DNA from: Oscillospiraceae bacterium
Lineage (GTDB): Bacteria; Bacillota; Clostridia; Oscillospirales; Acutalibacteraceae
Length of the DNA stretch: 33,223 nt
Assembly (NCBI GenBank): GCA_031267965.1
Contig: JAIRYC010000099.1
Span: forward strand, 1-33,223
Reading direction: 5' to 3'
Part shown: positions 1 through 9,944 of the stretch, piece by piece
Numbering within the stretch: the stretch's first letter is position 1
Layout: every line of letters starts with the position of its first letter
The notes under the pieces: generated by a model
Seen by the model: the letters and a program-made list of their open reading frames with translations, nothing else
The model's database searches: none
What the model was told of the DNA's origin: nothing
Made by a program: the position numbers and the translations under genes

Positions 1-1967
1 ACGCAGTGCACGGTATTGGCGTTTTTGACGGTGTGACACGGCTTGAGGCGGGCGGCGCAATTAAGGATTACATTAAAATACGGTACGACAAGCGCGACGT
101 GCTTTATGTGCCGGTCACACAGCTTGATCAGGTGACGAAGTATATTGGTCCGCACAGTGACGACAGGCCCGTGAAGCTCTCACGGCTTGGCGGCGCGGAC
201 TGGGAGAAGGCAAAATCCCGTGCGCGCGGCGCGGCGAAGGATATTGCGAAGCAGTTGATTGCGCTCTATACCAAACGTGCATCCGCGACCGGTCACGCGT
301 TTGCGGCGGACGACGACTTACAACAGGATTTTGCCGCCCGCTTTCCGTATGAGGAAACGTCTGATCAGTTGCGCTGTATTGACCAAGTCAAGGCGGATAT
401 GGAAAGCCCGCACCCCATGGACAGGCTGCTTTGCGGCGACGTAGGATTTGGCAAGACGGAGGTTGCGTTACGGGCGGCGTTCAAGTGCGCGGCGGAGGGC
501 AAGCAATGTGCTGTTCTTGTGCCGACGACAATTCTTGCGCTACAGCATTATCAGACGGCAAAGGCACGCTTTGACGGCTTCCCGATTGACGTGCGCATGC
601 TCTCGCGTTTTGTGCCGATGGCGGAGCAGAAAAAGACGTTTGCGGGCTTGAAGCGCGGCAGCGTTGAGGTGGTAATCGGTACACATCGAATACTCACGCG
701 GGACTTGCAATTCCGGAATTTGGGATTGATAATTGTTGACGAAGAACAACGTTTTGGCGTTGAGCAAAAAGAGAAGCTGAAGGAGCGCTTTCCAGACGTT
801 GACGTGCTGACGCTGACGGCAACACCGATTCCACGGACGCTGAACATGGCGATGAGCGGTGTACGGGATATGTCCACGCTGGAGGAGGCTCCGCAGGACC
901 GCCACCCTGTGCAAACCTATGTTTTGGAGCACAATTGGGGTCTTTTGGCGCAGGCAATACGCGCAGAGTTGAAAAGGGGCGGTCAGGTATACTACCTGCA
1001 CAACCGCGTGGAGGGCATACACAAGACGGCGGCAAAGCTCCAAGAACTGCTGCCGGACGCGCGGATTGGCGTGGGGCACGGCAAGATGCGCGAGGACGAG
1101 CTTTCAGAGATTTGGCGGCGGTTGCTTGAAGGCGAGCTTGATATTTTGATCTGTACGACGATTATTGAGACCGGCGTAGACGTGCCGAACGTCAACACGC
1201 TGGTGATTGAGGATGCGGACAGGTTTGGGCTTTCGCAGCTGCACCAAATCCGTGGGAGGGTTGGGCGTTCGGCACGGCGCGCGAGTGCATATTTGACATT
1301 CCGCCGCGGCAAGGAACTGACGGACGTTGCATCTCGTCGGCTTGCTGCGATACGCGAATATACGCAGTTTGGCAGCGGCTTTGCGATTGCTATGCGCGAT
1401 TTGGAGCTACGCGGCGCGGGGAATATTATTGGCGCACAGCAGAGTGGGCACATGGAGGCGGTTGGGTACGAAATGTATCTGCGCATTTTGGAGGAGGCTG
1501 TGTGTGAGTTGAAGGGTGAGGGTCATGTGGAGACCGCTGCGCCGTGCCTGATTGATCTGCCTGAAGACGCGCACATTCCGGACGGATACATCCGCTCTGT
1601 GCCACAGCGTTTGGGGATTTACCGACGTATTGCCGAAATCCACACGCAGGCAGATGCAGACGACGTGACAGACGAGTTGATTGACCGCTTTGGCGAGCCG
1701 CCGGAGGCGTTGATGGGCTTGATAAAGATTGCTTTGCTGCGAGCTGCGGCGGAGAGCTTAGGTATGACGGAGATTCGCCGCGACAATAACCGTTTGCTGA
1801 TGTTTTTGACGGAGCTTGACCCGATACGTTTCCGTGCGCTGACCGAGCGCTTTACAGGGCGCGTGACACTAAGCGCAAAGGGCAAGACGCATATCGCCTT
1901 GCGCATTTTTCCGCAGGATAACCAGTTGGCTGTGCTTAAAGCTGCCCTGGACGAGCTGAGGGGTTGA
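1..1967 (+). CDS. mfd: Transcription-repair coupling factor Mfd, C-terminal part (5' end outside window)
   Basis: Mfd is the DNA translocase that removes RNA polymerase stalled at DNA lesions and recruits UvrA. About 654 residues are visible of a protein that is usually around 1150. The reading frame is open to the window edge, and the first visible Met-like codon (GTG at 6) lies inside the VHGIG motif of the CarD-like polymerase-interaction domain, so it is not the true start. Then follow the superfamily 2 motor with Walker A GDVGFGKTE (about residue 142 from that GTG), the DEEQ box in DEEQRFGV, the TATPIPRTL motif III, the QIRGRVGRS motif VI, and the C-terminal TRCF regulatory domain. The ends of the UvrB-homology domains are upstream and not seen. 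No terminator is visible after the stop. The next gene has its own promoter. Confidence 0.97.
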   Translation, partial: AVHGIGVFDGVTRLEAGGAIKDYIKIRYDKRDVLYVPVTQLDQVTKYIGPHSDDRPVKLSRLGGADWEKAKSRARGAAKDIAKQLIALYTKRASATGHAFAADDDLQQDFAARFPYEETSDQLRCIDQVKADMESPHPMDRLLCGDVGFGKTEVALRAAFKCAAEGKQCAVLVPTTILALQHYQTAKARFDGFPIDVRMLSRFVPMAEQKKTFAGLKRGSVEVVIGTHRILTRDLQFRNLGLIIVDEEQRFGVEQKEKLKERFPDVDVLTLTATPIPRTLNMAMSGVRDMSTLEEAPQDRHPVQTYVLEHNWGLLAQAIRAELKRGGQVYYLHNRVEGIHKTAAKLQELLPDARIGVGHGKMREDELSEIWRRLLEGELDILICTTIIETGVDVPNVNTLVIEDADRFGLSQLHQIRGRVGRSARRASAYLTFRRGKELTDVASRRLAAIREYTQFGSGFAIAMRDLELRGAGNIIGAQQSGHMEAVGYEMYLRILEEAVCELKGEGHVETAAPCLIDLPEDAHIPDGYIRSVPQRLGIYRRIAEIHTQADADDVTDELIDRFGEPPEALMGLIKIALLRAAAESLGMTEIRRDNNRLLMFLTELDPIRFRALTERFTGRVTLSAKGKTHIALRIFPQDNQLAVLKAALDELRG

Positions 1968-2107
1968 TTTTAGGGGTACGGCACAGGTGAGCTTCAAATA
2001 TATTGAATACAGATATTAGTATTGTACACAGCTTTTTGATACGAAAATTCTAAGCTTTAATTTTTCTCAACATAAGGCGTATATATGACTATATTAGTGA
2101 CACGTGA

Positions 2108-2137
2108 TTGACAAATTAAAAAGTGTTATGCTATAAT
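2108..2137 (+). promoter_or_regulatory. Sigma-A type promoter of the giant YD-repeat gene
   Basis: A perfect TTGACA (2108-2113) is separated by 18 bp from a perfect TATAAT (2132-2137) with a TG extension (TGCTATAAT). The predicted transcription start near 2144 leaves a leader of about 50 nt. A GAGGAG ribosome binding site at 2182-2187 stands 9 nt before the GTG start at 2197. The 1968-2107 stretch upstream is AT-rich, and I see no gene in it. Consensus quality suggests strong, possibly constitutive expression of a very large protein. Confidence 0.85.
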
Positions 2138-2196
2138 CAAATAGTAAATGCTGGGCAAATTTTGACAGGAGAAAAAAATTTGAGGAGAACTAAACA

Positions 2197-5100
2197 GTGA
2201 AAAAACGTACTTGGAGAACCATTAGTCGCACAATTGCTGTTATTTTGGTCGGTGCAACCATTGCTACGCTGGCACCTCTTTCGGGTTTTGCGGATGAATT
2301 GAAACGCAAGCCGGCGAAATATGACACTGCCTTACAAAATATTGTTGGAGAAGAAGAACTCCCTGTAGAAATGCTCGCCGAGGAAACTGCACTGCGTAAT
2401 GAAAATGTCAAGGTTTTTAGGCAATCGGACGGTAGCTATCAGGCGCTTGTATATGCTATACCAGTGCATTTTAAGGACGAAAACGGCGTATGGCAGGATA
2501 TTGACAACACCTTGGAGCTTGTTACAAAAAACGACAAGAAGACGTACGAAACAACCAACAGCGCAGACAAGGTTACGCTGCCGGAGAGTTTTGAGGATGG
2601 CCAAAAGGCCACGCTGACCCATGAGGGTTACAGCATAGCTTTTGCTCCAAGTGCAGACAACGAGGGTGTGGAACTTGGCAAAAAAGCGGAAATAAAAAAT
2701 GTTGATGAGCTTGTATCCGAGGAAATTCAAAAGAATACCGGGACTGTCAATGAAGCTTTGAATGAAAGCGCAGATGAAAAGGCGCTGGAGGCTTTTAGAA
2801 AAGCGGAAGCTTCTGAAGAAAAGCTTACAAAAAGTCAGGAAATTGAGCGGAAAAACGCTGAGAAGACCAAATTGGAAAATCTGTCGTCCGCAGTGGAGTA
2901 TCAAGCTGTTTGGCCTAATACAAATATGGAGTATATCATTACGCCGGCTGGCTTGAAAGAGAATGTTGTTATTGGCGCTCCACAAGATGAATATATCTAT
3001 AAATTTAACCTTGATATTGGTAATTTAACGCCCGTGCAGCAGGCGGACGGCTCAATTTTGCTGAAAAACGGTGACAAAAAAGTGTTTGCAATTCAAGCGC
3101 CATATTTGTATGACGCAGCAAGTGTTTACAGTGATGCCGCATCGCAGACACTTGAAAAAGTTGGGAACAAGTGGGTATTAACGGTTACCGCTGACGCCGC
3201 GTGGATGAATGCTGTGGAACGGGTGTTTCCAGTGGTGCTTGATCCGACAGTGCTTCTTAACAATGTGAACGCGCCGATTTCGGATACTTATATTGCCAGC
3301 GGCACTTTGGCGGATACAAATTATGGCAATGAAAGCTTCCTGCGTGTAGGTTATGACGCTACGCGAAGCTACCGCAGCTACTTGAAGATTGCTTGGCCCT
3401 TACTCATGCCCGGCAGTGTTGTGACCGACGCAACTTTGACTCTGCAAAAGCAGACCAACTCTACCACTGCGCAAAGCAATCGCTATTATCATTTATACGA
3501 TGCTACGGGCAAGGCGGCGTGGAATGCCAATACCCTCACATGGGAAAATCAGCCGTTTTCCAAGACGCTTAATGGCTTAGGCAGTGAAGAAATTATTGAT
3601 TATGCTGTGTTTTCTAATACTACGGCGGCACAAACTTACAGCTGGAATGTAACGAAAGCGGCACGTAACTGGTATGAGCACTTCATAAACAGGGGTATGA
3701 TGCTGGCTTCATCTGCTGAAACCGTGGCATATGATACCAAGTTTTATGCTGTGGATTCTACTGATGCGGTAAAGAGACCGGCGTTAACGCTTACTTTTAC
3801 CGAAACGAACGGCCTTCGGGAGCAATATGATTATCACACCGCCGGGGCCGGACGCGCTGGGACGGCTTATGTCAATGACTTTTCGCGTAACTTGTATATT
3901 GAACGTGATGAGCTTGGCATTAACGGCAACGTTATGCCGGTGCAAATCAAGCGCTATCGCGACACGCTTTGGGCCAACAGTGTTAGCAATATATCGCTTC
4001 TTCTTGACGCTCCTTATGGTTCTCTCTGGCAAATCAACTACAATCAATTTTTGTTTTACAAGCCTGAATCCGGCGGCGATGCGGCCCGCTACCTATATAT
4101 TGATAGCACAGGCAAAGCGACGTATTATAAAAATGCAGGCGAGCCTGCCCAAGGCAACCTAAAAAGATGGGTGGAAGAAGCTTCGGTTGCTGCGCCGGAC
4201 AGCGGTTCAGAACTGTGGACTCCAAGTAATTTTACGTCTACAGTGGAAACAGCTGCACCGGATGGAGCAAAATTAGTTGACGCTTCTGGGCAAACGCTGC
4301 GGTTTATCAACGGCTTTTTGACGGAGATTCAGTCTGCTGTAAACTCGGAAGATAAAATCACGATTGAGCGTGATGGCGTTAAGATTCTTAAAATTATAGA
4401 CGGCGTGGGACGTGAATATCGTTTTAGCTATCAAGTTGCCAGTGGATTATCGCGCCTTTCGGCTATTCAATGCTACGATGCAGAGGGCGACGCTATTCAA
4501 GTGAAGAATAGCAACGGTAACGATGTTGACCTGAAATACACCTACAGCGGAACAATTTCGTCTAACTCTATAACCTTCACGGGAGCAACCTACCCGGACG
4601 GTGAAAGCGTCAGTTACGATAACACAGACGTCGGTTTTATTATGCGCGACGTAGATGGCTATGAACTGCAATTCCTGCCGGAGGGCAGTAGTATTGTAAA
4701 AATTACGGAAGTTGTACGGGATTCGAGTGGAAATAATGTGCCTGGCAATTTTATTGACATCACAAACCAAAACACCTATCAAAATACATTTATTGATAGC
4801 TTGGGCAACAAACAAGTCAAACAATTTGACCGCTATGGGCGCACAGTTTGTGTGCTTGATGGTGAAGGCGACTACACCAGTGCAACTTATCCCGGCAACG
4901 AGAATATTTCCGGCAGCCAGCAGAATATTACTCCCTTGGTGACCACAAGCCAAGACAGCGCCATTAATCTGCTGAAAAACCACGGCTTGGAGCAAAGTGG
5001 CAGTGCAGCCCCTACTGATTGGACCGTATTTGCCGATCCGACCAGCGGTTATACAGTTACGAAAAAAAACGAGGCTGTGGCTGGTGTAAAAAGTTATAGC

Positions 5101-8100
5101 CTAAAGCGGACAACGGCTGGTACATTGAGCCTGTATCAAAACGTCACAAATATTGTGGCAGGTGAACAATATGTTCTCTCTGGTTGGATTAAGGTGCCAA
5201 GCAGCGTTAGTGGTACTGGTGCATTTTTAGCAACGCAAGCTTGGGAAGGTTCGAATTGCTTGGTGCAGAAATATAGTCAATACTACACCACAGCAACGGG
5301 CGGTTGGATTTTTCTGAAAACCGAACCAATCACCATTCCCGCAAACACCACCACACTGCGCTGCCACCTGCGAATGAATAATGCTGTCGGTGAATTTTAT
5401 GTGGATGCATTACAACTGGAAAAATGCAGCCGCGTCAGTAGTTCATACAACTACATTGAAAACGCCGATTTTGCAAATGGCACTACGGCTTATACACCGT
5501 GGACGGGTGGCACTATTGCCACAACCATGCAAACCAACAACAAAAATCGCACGGCAAAACTTGACAGCAATGTGCTGTACTTAACTGGTGTGCCAAGCTC
5601 TAACATAAGCGCCAAGCAGATTGTGCCGATTGCAGGCAAGGCCGGTGATACGTTCCGTTTGGGCGCTTGGTCAAAAGCCAACGGAGCAATGACAACCAAC
5701 CCTGCAATCTCAAATGTCCGCAAGTGGATTTTACAAGTGCAAACTCCGGACGGTGAGCGTCTGGGCTTTGTGGAATACAATCCATTTAGCACGTCTTGGC
5801 AATATCTGCAAACTACTTTTACGCTTGACAAAGATGTTGAAAATTTAACCTTATACTGTTCCTACGATTATCAATTGGGGACTGCGTATTTTGACGGCAT
5901 TCAACTATACAAAGAAAGTAGCGCGGTGGCGGAAGATAGTACTGTTGCTAATGATTCTGATGAGAATTCTGTCAAAACAAGTGTTACTCAAAGCAACGAC
6001 AGCCACGGCAATTCTATTTTTGAGCGTACAATAGCCGGCAACCTTTCTATGTTAAATCAAAGTCATTACACAACGAATGGCAACTATCTCAAGCAAACTG
6101 TCGACGCCGCCGGCAACATTGTGGATTACGATTATGACGAAAATACAGGCTGGCTGCATTCGGTGACGGTTGGCGGAATATCAGAAGAAGAAACCGGTCT
6201 TAATTTACTGAGCGATCAAATTGAGGAAGGCGAAAATCTGTTGCCAAACGGCGGATTTGAAGAGCTGGAATTAGGCAATACACAAATTGCGTCTGGCTGG
6301 AGCAAATACAGCACAACAGATACGAACGCGGTCTACAGCATCAAAAGCGGCAGCGGCGCACACTCCGGCAACTATTATCAAAGCGTAAAGCGCACGACCG
6401 AAGGCAACGCCGGGGTAAATCAGAATATCGGAGATCTTGTGTCGGGCGGAACTTATAAGCTCAGTGGCTGGCTAAAAATTCCCGGAACAATTACCTCAAG
6501 CAATCGCGGTGTAAGCTTGGCGATACAGGCTTGGAACGGTGCAGCTTGCTTGAAGGAAAATTATTACACAAGATACACCACAACCAACTCCGGCTGGATT
6601 TTTTTGGAAACTGTAATGGTTGTGCCTGAAGGTGCTGCACAGTTGCGCTTACATATGCGCATGGATTCCTCCGTTGGTGAATTTTATGTGGACGACATGC
6701 GCTTGGAACTGCTGAAAAATCAGTTGGGCAACGGTGGTTTTGAGCAGCAAACCGCAGGCAACACACAAATTGCCTCCGGCTGGAATAAATACAGCATGAA
6801 TGATATTAACGGTATTTACAGCATCAAAGGCGGCAGTGGTGCACGTTCCGGCAATTATTATCAAAGTGTAAAACGCACAATCGAAGGCAACGCTGGCGTG
6901 TACCAAAATATCGACGATTTTGTACCGGGCGAAACGTATAAGCTCTCCGGCTGGCTGAAAATTCCTGGAGCAATTACTTCCTCAACACATGGGGTAGGTC
7001 TTATGTTGCAAGCGTGGGACAACACACCTGCTAGCCCAGTTGCCCTGCGACAGAATTGTTACGCGCGCTATACCACAACCAATGGACAGTGGATCAAGCT
7101 GGAAACAATAATGACTGTGCCGGAGGGTACTACCCAACTGCGTATGAGTATGCGAATGGACGCTTCCATTGGCGAGTTTTATGTGGATGATATGCAATTG
7201 GAATTGACGCAAAATCTGCTGCTAAATCCCTGCGTGGAATACAAAGGTGCTTGGGGAGAGTGGTCTAATCCAACAAATACGCACACAATTGTTAAGAGCA
7301 CAGACGCACACAGCGGCAGCCAGAGTTACAGTGTCAGCCGTAACAGCATAGGCACTGTAGGGATTTACCAAAACTTTAGAGAAATACATACAGGTGAGAA
7401 GTATGTGTTGTCTGCATGGCTTAAGGTGCCAGAACCCATTGTTGGGCAAGGTGCGTGTGTGTCGCTGCAAGCATGGCATCAAGAGAGCGGAATACCTGAA
7501 GAATTTCTATCTCAAGTTACCACAACCAAACATACCGGAACTGACGGCTGGATTTACTTGGAAACCGCAGCTTTTACTGTGCCTGAGGGCGCGACGTGTT
7601 TGCGCGGTCATATGCGCATGGACAACAGCTCTGGAACATTTTTAGTGGATGATATGAGTTTGCGCCGGGTTGATGATACAGACACGGCTGCAACGAGCGC
7701 GGTAACCTACGCTTATACCGCGATGGGTGCACTGTCTCAGGTTCAGCAGGCTGTGAGCGGTTTGCAGGGCGGAGATGCACTGCAAAACGACTACACTTAC
7801 GTCCACGACAGGCTGGAAAGCATTGAGCACAACGGCTTTGCGTATAATTTCGAGTACGACGAATGGGGCAACCAGACGGCGGCGAAGGTTGGCACGCAGG
7901 ACCTTGTGACATATGATTATGACGAAACAGGATACCGCAGCCTGAACCAAATTACATACGCAAATGGCGGCACGATTGGTTATGATTATGACGAATGGGG
8001 CAATATTACTGACATTTTCGTCAACGGAAACACGAGCGCAACGTATCACTATACATATCAGGACGGTGTGCTGAATACGATCACGGACAGTGTTGCCGGG

Positions 8101-9942
8101 ACGGTGACAACATACACTGACGAAGGTCTGGAGATCAAGCAGGGCAGCGAGGTGATTTACAGCCGGCAGGGGGAGAGCGAGAACTTCCGCGGGCAGAACT
8201 ACGCGCTGTCAACCAGCCCACTGACGGACGCGGAGAAGGCGCTGATTGCGTCTGATGCGCAGCAGGGTCTGACGCGGACAATCAACAAGACAACGGGCAC
8301 GGTCAACTATGCTTACACGCAAGTGGATGACGCGTTTGGACGTACGGTGCGTCAGCAGATGGATTGCGGCACGCAGTTCTCGCGGCTGACGACATATGTG
8401 GATTTGGCAGGCGGACGTACGTCAAACCAGGTGGCGAGCGTTAAGAATCAGATTGGCGCTACGCCTATTGAGGAGTACAAATACAGCTACGACAACAAGG
8501 GCAACGTCACGCGGATTGAGAACGGCAGCCATGTGACGGCGTATGCGTACGACGAGGCGGGGCAGTTGATAAGTGAGACAGTGGACGGCGTGACGAAATC
8601 CTTCACTTATGACGTTGGTGGGAATTTGGTCAACAAAGGCGACGTAGAATTCGCCTATGCTGACACGTGGAAGGACCAACTTGTGAGCGTAGGCAACGTT
8701 GAGATTGCGTATGATGCACTGGGTAACCCGGACAAAACGGTTAATGCGGATGGCCAGATTATTCTGCTTGCGTGGAGTGGGCGGCAGCTGGTGAAGGCAA
8801 TAAAGCCCGATGGCAGCTACGAAACGTATGCCTATGACGCGAATGGGCTGCGCACCGCGCGCAGGCTCTATGACGCGGACGACGCGCTGACGCGCCAGCA
8901 CCTTTACACTTGGAATGACGGCGTGCTGGTCGGTCAGCAGTGGCAGATGCCCGGCAAGCCGACGGAATCTGTATACTACATTTACGACACCAACGGCGAA
9001 GCGATTGGATTTGTGTATAAGAATGCGGGAGCTGCGCCCGCGGCGCGTTGGTTTTCGAAGAATTTGCAGGGCGACATAACCGGGGTTTACCGGCAGAACA
9101 GCGACTTGTTTGTGACGTACACTTACGACGCTTGGGGCACGCCAACCGTCATCAGCGGCTCTGATTACTGGCAGTTTGTTTGGGCGTTTGGGTATAGGGG
9201 GTATCAGTATGATAAAGAAACGGGGTTGTACTACTGCCAGAGTAGGTACTATAATTCAAATTTAGGCAGATGGATTAATGCTGATAACCCAGACATTGCC
9301 GCTCTTGGTGCGAATAAAGTTCTTAGCGCAAACTTATACGCCTACGTCCTTAATAATCCAGTCAATACGCGTGACAATAACGGAGAGTTTCCATTAAATA
9401 TTATTATTGGCGCATTGGTTGGAGCTGTTATTGGTGCAATTGGATATGTAGCTGTTGATTTCATTGAATGGTTAATTACTGGAGTTTGGCCTAAATTTGA
9501 TGGTTGGAAGCTTGCTGCAAGTATGGTAATGGGAGCTATTGACGGTGCGTTAACTTCTTCGAATGTATCGGCACTCGCCGCAAAAATGATAACATTTGGT
9601 TCAACACTTGCTTTAAGTGTGGCTTCGGGTGAAAGTGTTATGGATTCTATAATTGCGGCAGTTATTTCAACCCTTCTTACCGGTGCGGGAAAAGGTGCAG
9701 GCTTTGGGAAACTTAATGGCAACAAGATCGCATCTGCGATGAAACGACTTAATAAGAAAGGGAAAGGAATAAGTTATGTAATAAAAGAGATGAAAGCACT
9801 AATAAAATACTATATAAAATCTAATAAGACTTTATATAAAAGGTTTGGCAAAGATTTCTTAAAATCATCTGCTAAAGGTTTATTTTGGAGTTCGACTACA
9901 AAACTTTCAAATTGGTGGAATAGCAGAAGGTGGTGGAAATAG
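2197..9942 (+). CDS. Secreted YD/Rhs-repeat polymorphic toxin with DNRLRE and carbohydrate-binding-like domains
   Basis: A 2581-residue exported giant protein, read as a contact-type toxin delivery filament. GTG start chosen from the GAGGAG site 9 nt upstream. In order: a Sec signal peptide (basic n-region, hydrophobic core, likely cleavage after about residue 32); a Glu/Lys-rich segment around 190-230; a DNRLRE-type domain (about 359-538); early YD/Rhs repeats; five jelly-roll carbohydrate-binding-like modules (about 924-1078, 1083-1240, 1347-1507, 1508-1672, 1673-1822) with a short YD block between the second and third; the main YD shell (about 1832-2350, many YDxxGN units); and an Rhs core ending YCQSRYYNSNLGRW. 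After the junction DNNG (2393-2396) comes a 185-residue tip: a glycine-zipper-like hydrophobic stretch, then a cationic aromatic tail. The Rhs architecture is secure. Toxicity of the tip is inferred. I do not recognise the tip family. Confidence 0.93.
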   Translation: MKKRTWRTISRTIAVILVGATIATLAPLSGFADELKRKPAKYDTALQNIVGEEELPVEMLAEETALRNENVKVFRQSDGSYQALVYAIPVHFKDENGVWQDIDNTLELVTKNDKKTYETTNSADKVTLPESFEDGQKATLTHEGYSIAFAPSADNEGVELGKKAEIKNVDELVSEEIQKNTGTVNEALNESADEKALEAFRKAEASEEKLTKSQEIERKNAEKTKLENLSSAVEYQAVWPNTNMEYIITPAGLKENVVIGAPQDEYIYKFNLDIGNLTPVQQADGSILLKNGDKKVFAIQAPYLYDAASVYSDAASQTLEKVGNKWVLTVTADAAWMNAVERVFPVVLDPTVLLNNVNAPISDTYIASGTLADTNYGNESFLRVGYDATRSYRSYLKIAWPLLMPGSVVTDATLTLQKQTNSTTAQSNRYYHLYDATGKAAWNANTLTWENQPFSKTLNGLGSEEIIDYAVFSNTTAAQTYSWNVTKAARNWYEHFINRGMMLASSAETVAYDTKFYAVDSTDAVKRPALTLTFTETNGLREQYDYHTAGAGRAGTAYVNDFSRNLYIERDELGINGNVMPVQIKRYRDTLWANSVSNISLLLDAPYGSLWQINYNQFLFYKPESGGDAARYLYIDSTGKATYYKNAGEPAQGNLKRWVEEASVAAPDSGSELWTPSNFTSTVETAAPDGAKLVDASGQTLRFINGFLTEIQSAVNSEDKITIERDGVKILKIIDGVGREYRFSYQVASGLSRLSAIQCYDAEGDAIQVKNSNGNDVDLKYTYSGTISSNSITFTGATYPDGESVSYDNTDVGFIMRDVDGYELQFLPEGSSIVKITEVVRDSSGNNVPGNFIDITNQNTYQNTFIDSLGNKQVKQFDRYGRTVCVLDGEGDYTSATYPGNENISGSQQNITPLVTTSQDSAINLLKNHGLEQSGSAAPTDWTVFADPTSGYTVTKKNEAVAGVKSYSLKRTTAGTLSLYQNVTNIVAGEQYVLSGWIKVPSSVSGTGAFLATQAWEGSNCLVQKYSQYYTTATGGWIFLKTEPITIPANTTTLRCHLRMNNAVGEFYVDALQLEKCSRVSSSYNYIENADFANGTTAYTPWTGGTIATTMQTNNKNRTAKLDSNVLYLTGVPSSNISAKQIVPIAGKAGDTFRLGAWSKANGAMTTNPAISNVRKWILQVQTPDGERLGFVEYNPFSTSWQYLQTTFTLDKDVENLTLYCSYDYQLGTAYFDGIQLYKESSAVAEDSTVANDSDENSVKTSVTQSNDSHGNSIFERTIAGNLSMLNQSHYTTNGNYLKQTVDAAGNIVDYDYDENTGWLHSVTVGGISEEETGLNLLSDQIEEGENLLPNGGFEELELGNTQIASGWSKYSTTDTNAVYSIKSGSGAHSGNYYQSVKRTTEGNAGVNQNIGDLVSGGTYKLSGWLKIPGTITSSNRGVSLAIQAWNGAACLKENYYTRYTTTNSGWIFLETVMVVPEGAAQLRLHMRMDSSVGEFYVDDMRLELLKNQLGNGGFEQQTAGNTQIASGWNKYSMNDINGIYSIKGGSGARSGNYYQSVKRTIEGNAGVYQNIDDFVPGETYKLSGWLKIPGAITSSTHGVGLMLQAWDNTPASPVALRQNCYARYTTTNGQWIKLETIMTVPEGTTQLRMSMRMDASIGEFYVDDMQLELTQNLLLNPCVEYKGAWGEWSNPTNTHTIVKSTDAHSGSQSYSVSRNSIGTVGIYQNFREIHTGEKYVLSAWLKVPEPIVGQGACVSLQAWHQESGIPEEFLSQVTTTKHTGTDGWIYLETAAFTVPEGATCLRGHMRMDNSSGTFLVDDMSLRRVDDTDTAATSAVTYAYTAMGALSQVQQAVSGLQGGDALQNDYTYVHDRLESIEHNGFAYNFEYDEWGNQTAAKVGTQDLVTYDYDETGYRSLNQITYANGGTIGYDYDEWGNITDIFVNGNTSATYHYTYQDGVLNTITDSVAGTVTTYTDEGLEIKQGSEVIYSRQGESENFRGQNYALSTSPLTDAEKALIASDAQQGLTRTINKTTGTVNYAYTQVDDAFGRTVRQQMDCGTQFSRLTTYVDLAGGRTSNQVASVKNQIGATPIEEYKYSYDNKGNVTRIENGSHVTAYAYDEAGQLISETVDGVTKSFTYDVGGNLVNKGDVEFAYADTWKDQLVSVGNVEIAYDALGNPDKTVNADGQIILLAWSGRQLVKAIKPDGSYETYAYDANGLRTARRLYDADDALTRQHLYTWNDGVLVGQQWQMPGKPTESVYYIYDTNGEAIGFVYKNAGAAPAARWFSKNLQGDITGVYRQNSDLFVTYTYDAWGTPTVISGSDYWQFVWAFGYRGYQYDKETGLYYCQSRYYNSNLGRWINADNPDIAALGANKVLSANLYAYVLNNPVNTRDNNGEFPLNIIIGALVGAVIGAIGYVAVDFIEWLITGVWPKFDGWKLAASMVMGAIDGALTSSNVSALAAKMITFGSTLALSVASGESVMDSIIAAVISTLLTGAGKGAGFGKLNGNKIASAMKRLNKKGKGISYVIKEMKALIKYYIKSNKTLYKRFGKDFLKSSAKGLFWSSTTKLSNWWNSRRWWK
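6235..7212 (+). repeat. Tandem duplicated carbohydrate-binding-like modules inside the YD gene
   Basis: Two consecutive coding units (6235-6717 and 6718-7212) align along their whole length at both DNA and protein level. Each opens with NGGFE and GNTQIASGW and closes with VGEFYVDDM or IGEFYVDDM. They share long identical runs such as the one encoding SGNYYQSVKRT. The other three modules of the protein have the same fold signature but are clearly more diverged. This points to a fairly recent in-frame duplication of one adhesive module. Confidence 0.8.
8821..9254 (+). repeat. Rhs core direct repeat, copy 1 (in the main gene)
   Basis: This 434-bp block encodes the end of the YD shell and the conserved Rhs core up to CQSRYYN. 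It matches 10329-10762 with no gaps at a constant offset of 1508 bp. My hand count gives about 28 mismatches (roughly 94% identity). Identity stops abruptly at both ends, which marks the core/tip boundary. Confidence 0.93.
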
Positions 9943-9944
9943 AT

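Noticed and set aside
4966-7665. Repeats of the YD gene as a possible CRISPR array or satellite
   Set aside because: The units are about 480 bp, in frame and encode complete domains. There are no short identical repeats with unique spacers anywhere in the window.
9930-9944. GTG 9930 as start of the immunity candidate
   Set aside because: Possible, but the ribosome-binding-like bases are too close to it. ATG 9945 has better spacing.
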